A stretch of 64,000 bases of DNA, from assembly GCF_001402915.1 (NCBI RefSeq), contig NZ_CP012945.1, positions 3,263,501 through 3,327,500 of the forward strand. Direction: 5' to 3'. Position 1 is the stretch's first letter. Every line of letters begins with the position of its first letter. The DNA is from Devosia sp. A16. Its GTDB lineage: Bacteria > Pseudomonadota > Alphaproteobacteria > Rhizobiales > Devosiaceae. Below, piece after piece: positions 59,973 to 64,000 of this stretch. The notes under the pieces are model-generated. The model was not told where the DNA came from and made no database searches. It saw only the letters and a list, made by a program, of their open reading frames with translations. Both the position numbers and the translations under genes were made by a program.

Positions 59973-60755
59973 ATGGCCGACGAACCCGAACTGATTGCGG
60001 CGATGGCTCCGCTCGTCGCCGACCTCGCCGAGGACGGCGCGGGCGCCGTCGCCCTTGCCGGCTCGCGCGGCAAGGGTCGATCGGACCGGCAGTCGGACTA
60101 CGATTTCCGCGTCTACGCCCATGCCTACCGGCCCGATGTCAAAGCCACGCCGCAATGGCGGCGGTTCGAAGCCGGCATGGCGGAATGGCAGGCCCGGGGC
60201 GCGCGCATGGATGGGGTCTGGATGCGCAGCTATGCCGGCGTCGAGAGCGATCTGGCGGCCTGGCTCAGCGGCACCGCCATCCCCAAGAGCTTCGAGTGGA
60301 CCATCTGGGGCTACCACCTGCCGACCGATCTCGCGACCCAGCACGTCGTCAACGACCCCGAAGGCCGGCTGGCCGACTGGAAGGAACAGCTGGCCCGCTA
60401 TCCCGAGCCGCTGCGCGACGCCGTGCTGCGGCACTATTGCGAGATTCTCAGCTACTGGGCCGCCGACTACCACTACGCGAGCAAGGTCGAGCGCCGCGAC
60501 CTGGTGTTCCTGGTCGGCATTGCCGGCAAGCTGGCGAACGCCATCCTCCAGGTCGTGTTCGCGCTGAACCGTTCCTACTACCCGGGCGATGGCTGGAACC
60601 TGCCAATGGCGGCCGAGCTGGAGCTGCTGCCGCCCGATTTCACCTGCCGCATGGCGGCGATCCTGCAGCCGGGGCGCGACCCCGATGCCTTCCAGCGCCA
60701 GCGCACCGAACTCATCGCCATGATCGCCGATCTGGAGGTGCTGATCGCGGCTTGA
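59973..60755 (+). CDS. Nucleotidyltransferase-fold protein (DUF4037-like)
   Basis: A 260-residue protein with an N-terminal nucleotidyltransferase active site, AGSRGKGRSDRQSDYDF (the GS ... DxD pattern), and a helical C-terminal part (HYCEILSYWAADYHYASKVERRD). It resembles DUF4037/aminoglycoside-nucleotidyltransferase-like proteins. Its role among fucoside genes is unknown; it might nucleotidylate a small molecule or sugar. It is 34 bp after the fucosidase and in the same direction, so probably co-transcribed. Confidence 0.7.
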   Translation: MADEPELIAAMAPLVADLAEDGAGAVALAGSRGKGRSDRQSDYDFRVYAHAYRPDVKATPQWRRFEAGMAEWQARGARMDGVWMRSYAGVESDLAAWLSGTAIPKSFEWTIWGYHLPTDLATQHVVNDPEGRLADWKEQLARYPEPLRDAVLRHYCEILSYWAADYHYASKVERRDLVFLVGIAGKLANAILQVVFALNRSYYPGDGWNLPMAAELELLPPDFTCRMAAILQPGRDPDAFQRQRTELIAMIADLEVLIAA

Positions 60756-60843
60756 CCGGCCGTGGTGACGCCGGAGCCGAGGAACTCCGGAAGACCAAAA
60801 CAAACCCAAGACCAAACGACAACAGTGATTGAGGAGACACGTC

Positions 60844-62058
60844 GTGAAGTTCATGCATACCCTGGCTGCCGTGGCCCTTGCCGGCACCGCCATCCTGTCC
60901 ACCGCCAGCCTTGCCCAGGAGCAGGTCAACCTGACCTGGCAGATGTGGGGTGACGAGAAGGATACCCCGCTGTTCCAGTCGATTGCCGACCTGGTGACGG
61001 CCGAATACCCCAACATCAAGGTGACGCCGCAATTCTCCGGCTGGACCGACTACTGGACCCGCCTGCCGGTGCTGGCCTCATCGGGCCAGATTGCCGACCT
61101 GGTCGCCATGCAGTCGATGCGCATGCCCAGCTTCTACAGCGTGCTCGAGCCGCTCGATCCGTTCATCGCTGCCGACAAATTCGACAAGTCGGTGTTCGAG
61201 TCTTCGATCATCAGCGGCCTGTCGCATGAAGGCGTGCAGTACGCGCTGCCCTATGACGTCGGCCCCTGGCTGGTGTTCTACAATCGCGACAAGTTCGCCG
61301 AGGCCGGGCTCGCCGAGCCCAAGCCTGACTGGAGCTTCGCCGATTTCCAGGCCGCCGCCGAAAAGCTCACCAGCGGCGACAATTATGGCTATGCGGTGCA
61401 GGCCTTCGACTTCATCGCCGAACCGGTGGCGCTGGGCGCCGAATACTTCAATGATGCGAACCAGTTCGATCTGACCAATCCCGGCTATGCCGCCGCCGTG
61501 GGCAAGCTCGTCGACCTCGTGGCCGTCGCCAAGGCCTCGCCGGTCTTCGCTTCGGGCGCCGGCGCCGCCACGGCCTCCGGTCGCTTCGCCTCGGGCAACG
61601 CCGCCATGTACATCGATGGCCCGTGGTCGCTGATCTCCACCCAGGGTGCGGTGAACTTCAAGATGGGCGTGGCGCCGCTGCCGCGCGGCGAGGGGCCGTC
61701 GCGCTTCATCACTGCCGGTTCGGGCTGGGGCATTTCGGCCGCCAGCCAGCACAAGGACGAGGCCTACAAGGCGCTGAAGGTGCTGACCGGTCCGAAGGCC
61801 GCCGAAATCCTCGCATCGGCCGGTCGCGCACTCCCTGGCCGCCTCGCCGAGCAGAAGTTCTGGTACGACGTCGCTGCCAAGGATGTCAGCGGCACGCGCG
61901 AGACGCTGCAATACTCGTTCGAACACTCGACCCCGTTCCGCCTCAACGAGAGCTGGAACGAGTTCGAGAACCTGATCACCCAGTACATCCCGCTGGCGCT
62001 CAACGGCGATAACACCACGGACGCGGTGCTGGCCGATATCCAGAGCCAGCTGCCGTAA
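60844..62058 (+). CDS. Sugar ABC transporter substrate-binding protein
   Basis: A 404-residue family 1 extracellular solute-binding protein. GTG start at 60844 after GAGGAG; signal peptide ends near ASLAQ (residue 22). VNLTWQMWGDEKDTP and the hinge-region YALPYDVGPWLVFYNRDKF are typical of oligosaccharide-binding proteins. It should deliver a fucose-containing sugar to the two permeases that follow (inference from neighbours). A strong hairpin lies directly after its stop. No ATPase gene is seen in the window; it may lie elsewhere. Confidence 0.93.
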   Translation: MKFMHTLAAVALAGTAILSTASLAQEQVNLTWQMWGDEKDTPLFQSIADLVTAEYPNIKVTPQFSGWTDYWTRLPVLASSGQIADLVAMQSMRMPSFYSVLEPLDPFIAADKFDKSVFESSIISGLSHEGVQYALPYDVGPWLVFYNRDKFAEAGLAEPKPDWSFADFQAAAEKLTSGDNYGYAVQAFDFIAEPVALGAEYFNDANQFDLTNPGYAAAVGKLVDLVAVAKASPVFASGAGAATASGRFASGNAAMYIDGPWSLISTQGAVNFKMGVAPLPRGEGPSRFITAGSGWGISAASQHKDEAYKALKVLTGPKAAEILASAGRALPGRLAEQKFWYDVAAKDVSGTRETLQYSFEHSTPFRLNESWNEFENLITQYIPLALNGDNTTDAVLADIQSQLP

Positions 62059-62064
62059 GTCCGG

Positions 62065-62106
62065 GACGCCCGGCCGGCCCCGAATCCGGCCGGGCGTCTT
62101 GTCGTT
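62065..62106 (+). terminator. Strong hairpin after the binding-protein gene
   Basis: GACGCCCGGCCGG and CCGGCCGGGCGTC pair perfectly over 13 bp around an 8-base loop, followed by TTGTCGTTG. Likely partial termination or stabilisation that gives more binding protein than permease. Confidence 0.75.
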
Positions 62107-62144
62107 GCCGGCGCCCGTGGGGCGCCGTGAGGGAGGAGGTGCCC

Positions 62145-63080
62145 ATGACGCTCATCGAGGATTCCGCGGTCGCGACCGGTGCTCCGGCCGTCCTCCCGCG
62201 ACGGCGCAGCGGTCGCCACGACGGCCGCACGGCGTTCTTGTTCCTCCTGCCCAGCCTGCTCGGCGTACTGCTCTTCCTGGTGCTGCCGATCATCGCCTCG
62301 CTGGCGCTGAGCTTCACCAACTGGAAGCTGCTGGGCAAACCTGCCTTTGTCGGCGTCCAGAACTATGTCCGGCTGTTCACCGCCGACCCGCAATTCTGGA
62401 CGGTGCTGCGCAACACGCTGTTCTTCACCGTCGAATATCTGGTGCTGAACATCGTCATCTCGGTGGGGCTCGCGACCTGGATCGCGAGCCTCAAGCGAGG
62501 GCAACGGTGGTTCCGGGTGGTGTTTTTCCTCCCCACATTTACACCCGGAATCGCCGTCGCCATCGTCTGGATGCTGATCTTCGCGCCCGGCGGCTTCTTC
62601 GATTTCATCATGAAGTCGCTGTCGCTGGGCGTACCGAACTTGCTCACCGACCAGACGCTCGCCATGCAGGCGGTGATCATCGTCTCGCTCTGGGCCAATG
62701 TCGGCTATAACACTGTGCTGTTCAACGCCGCGCTCGACATGGTGCCGCCGAGCTACCTCGAAGCCGCAAAGATCGACGGCGCCAGCGCCTGGGATCGCTT
62801 CTGGAAAATCCGCCTGCCGCTGATCTCGCCCACCCTGTTCTTCGGCACGGTGATGACCGCCATCACCTCGCTGCAGGTGTTCGACCAGATCTACGTGATG
62901 ACCCGCGGCGGTCCGGGCAACGCCACGGCCACACTGGGCTATGCCATCTATCAGCGCGGCTTCCAGAATTTCCAGATGGGCTACGCCTCTTCCATCGCCT
63001 GGGTGATGTTCGCGCTGATCATGGCGCTGACCGCCCTCCAGTTCTGGCTGCAGCGCAAGTGGGTGCACTATGACAACTAA
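62145..63080 (+). CDS. Sugar ABC transporter permease 1 (MalF-like)
   Basis: A 311-residue inner-membrane permease with six helices after a charged N-terminus. The cytoplasmic EAA loop is YLEAAKIDGASAWDRFWKIRLPLISP. ATG at 62145 follows GGGAGGAGG. It pairs with the next gene (11-bp overlap) to form the sugar channel. Confidence 0.93.
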   Translation: MTLIEDSAVATGAPAVLPRRRSGRHDGRTAFLFLLPSLLGVLLFLVLPIIASLALSFTNWKLLGKPAFVGVQNYVRLFTADPQFWTVLRNTLFFTVEYLVLNIVISVGLATWIASLKRGQRWFRVVFFLPTFTPGIAVAIVWMLIFAPGGFFDFIMKSLSLGVPNLLTDQTLAMQAVIIVSLWANVGYNTVLFNAALDMVPPSYLEAAKIDGASAWDRFWKIRLPLISPTLFFGTVMTAITSLQVFDQIYVMTRGGPGNATATLGYAIYQRGFQNFQMGYASSIAWVMFALIMALTALQFWLQRKWVHYDN

Positions 63081-63921
63081 GGCCCGTTCCCGGCGCGTCA
63101 CCCTGGCGCTCGACATCCTCAACCACGGCGCGCTGATCCTCGTGGCGCTGCTGTTCCTGTTCCCGTTCTTCTGGATGGTGTCGAACGCGGTGCGCTCCAA
63201 TGCCGAGGTGCTGGCCATCCCGGTGCGCATCCTGCCCAATGAGTTCCAGTGGGACAATTTCCAGAAGACCTGGTCGGAACTGCCCTTCGGGCGCTTCTTC
63301 CTCAACTCGCTGATCGTCGCCGGCAGCGTCACCATCATCACCGTCGTCGTCTCCAGCCTCGCCGGCTATGCCTTCGCCCGGCTGAAGTTCCCCGGTCGCG
63401 ATGCGCTTCTGCTGGGCTATGTCGGCACGCTGATGGTGCCGGCGATCATGCTGATCATCCCGCTGTTCCTGATCGTCAACAGCCTGGGCATGGTCAACAC
63501 CTTCCAGGGCGTCATCCTGCCGGTCGCCTTCGGCACCTTCGGGGCGTTCCTCTTGCGCCAGTTCTTCCTCTCGATCCCAAATTCGCTCGAGGAAGCGGCG
63601 CTGATCGATGGCGCCTCGCGGCTGCGCATCCTCGTCAGCATCATCATCCCGCTGTCGATGCCGGCGATCGGGCTCCTGTCGCTGTTCACCTTCATCGCCC
63701 AGTGGAACAACTTCCTCTGGCCGCTGATCGTCATGACAGGCCAGGAAAACGCCACCCTGCCGGTCGGCCTCACCCACTTCCAGACCCAGCAGGGCACGCA
63801 GTGGAATTACATCATGGCCGGGGCCGCCCTCTCGATGCTGCCCGGCATCGTGCTGGCGATCCTGTTGCAGAAGCTGATCTATAATTCGATCGCGCTGAAC
63901 GCCGGGATGGGGGGACGGTAG
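63070..63921 (+). CDS. Sugar ABC transporter permease 2 (MalG-like)
   Basis: A 283-residue inner-membrane permease with six helices; EAA loop SLEEAALIDGASRLRILVSIIIPLSMP. Its ATG is within the end of the first permease gene, so the two are translationally coupled. Partner of the preceding permease and the fucoside-cluster binding protein. Confidence 0.93.
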   Translation: MTTKARSRRVTLALDILNHGALILVALLFLFPFFWMVSNAVRSNAEVLAIPVRILPNEFQWDNFQKTWSELPFGRFFLNSLIVAGSVTIITVVVSSLAGYAFARLKFPGRDALLLGYVGTLMVPAIMLIIPLFLIVNSLGMVNTFQGVILPVAFGTFGAFLLRQFFLSIPNSLEEAALIDGASRLRILVSIIIPLSMPAIGLLSLFTFIAQWNNFLWPLIVMTGQENATLPVGLTHFQTQQGTQWNYIMAGAALSMLPGIVLAILLQKLIYNSIALNAGMGGR

Positions 63922-63954
63922 GGCAGTCCGGATCGGTATCGCGGTAGGGCAGTA

Positions 63955-63981
63955 AAGGGCCCCGCCTCACGCAGGGCCCTT
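63955..63981 (-). terminator. Hairpin at the end of the window
   Basis: AAGGGCCC and GGGCCCTT form a perfect 8-bp stem. On the minus strand it is followed by TTTACTG, so it may terminate a minus-strand gene that begins beyond the window. Confidence 0.55.
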
Positions 63982-63988
63982 CGACAAA

Positions 63989-64000
63989 TCAGAACTTGTA
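63989..64000 (-). CDS. Possible last codons of a minus-strand outer-membrane protein (partial)
   Basis: On the minus strand the last 12 bases read Tyr-Lys-Phe-stop (TGA at 63989-63991), eight bases before a terminator-like hairpin. A terminal Phe is typical of outer-membrane barrels such as porins. Too short to be sure. Confidence 0.25.
   Translation of the reverse strand, partial: YKF

Noticed and set aside
1-64000. Mobile elements or prophage
   Set aside because: I found no transposase, integrase, recombinase or phage gene, and no target-site duplication. Only palindromic extragenic repeats are seen.

Overview
The window is high-GC DNA from an alphaproteobacterium, most likely of the order Hyphomicrobiales and plausibly Devosia or a close relative (inference from gene content, not from a database search). 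The signs are a GcrA cell-cycle regulator, a long-form dCTP deaminase, a SAM-II riboswitch on metZ, a pst-phoU-phoB operon and rhizobial-type palindromic intergenic repeats. Genes are closely packed, and I see no rRNA, tRNA, CRISPR, phage or insertion sequence.

Layout. 1-1.8 kb: the 3' part of a mannitol/fructuronate dehydrogenase and a small secreted protein. 2.0-8.7 kb (minus strand): a five-gene group of N-formylglutamate-amidohydrolase-like hydrolase, ethanolamine-type permease, glutamine-synthetase-like ligase, aldehyde dehydrogenase and iron alcohol dehydrogenase. Together these could form a gamma-glutamylated ethanolamine (amino-alcohol) degradation pathway. A RutR-like palindrome lies upstream. 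8.7-17.5 kb: ppk2 diverges from phoR-pstSCAB-phoU-phoB, with Pho boxes in the ppk2/phoR gap and before pstS. 17.7-28.4 kb: amidase, ThuA, aldo/keto reductase, dienelactone hydrolase, DUF1697, gcrA, argD-argF-hslO and two membrane proteins. 28.4-31.6 kb: macAB-type efflux pair.

31.8-37.4 kb is the most unusual region. Three tandem micro-genes encode 29-33 aa peptides with a lasso-peptide-like leader. They are followed by overlapping genes for a PqqD/RRE protein, a lasso-B2-type leader peptidase, an HPr-kinase-like kinase, a nucleotidyltransferase, an AMP-forming acyl ligase and a GNAT acyltransferase. No asparagine-synthetase-like lasso cyclase is present, and the cores lack the acidic residue needed for a lasso ring. 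I read this as a candidate undescribed class of ribosomally made, post-translationally modified peptide (RiPP).

37.6-45.2 kb: metZ under a SAM-II riboswitch with a downstream terminator, dcd, then an accessory stretch with a HlyC-like acyltransferase, a Ser/Tyr/Gly-rich outer-membrane barrel, a glycosyltransferase, an alpha/beta-hydrolase-fold protein lacking the nucleophile, and a sulfotransferase. 45.3-52.0 kb (minus): a signalling operon of class III nucleotide cyclase with ATPase and TPR, response regulator fused to a flavin reductase, cyclic-nucleotide-binding histidine kinase, and UBP zinc finger. 52.3-57.2 kb: an aa3-type cytochrome c oxidase operon with two subunit III-like genes, and a convergent cytochrome c. 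57.4-63.9 kb: LacI regulator, GH29 alpha-L-fucosidase, a nucleotidyltransferase-fold protein and a sugar ABC importer, with two matching LacI-type operators. The window ends at what may be the last codons of a minus-strand outer-membrane protein.
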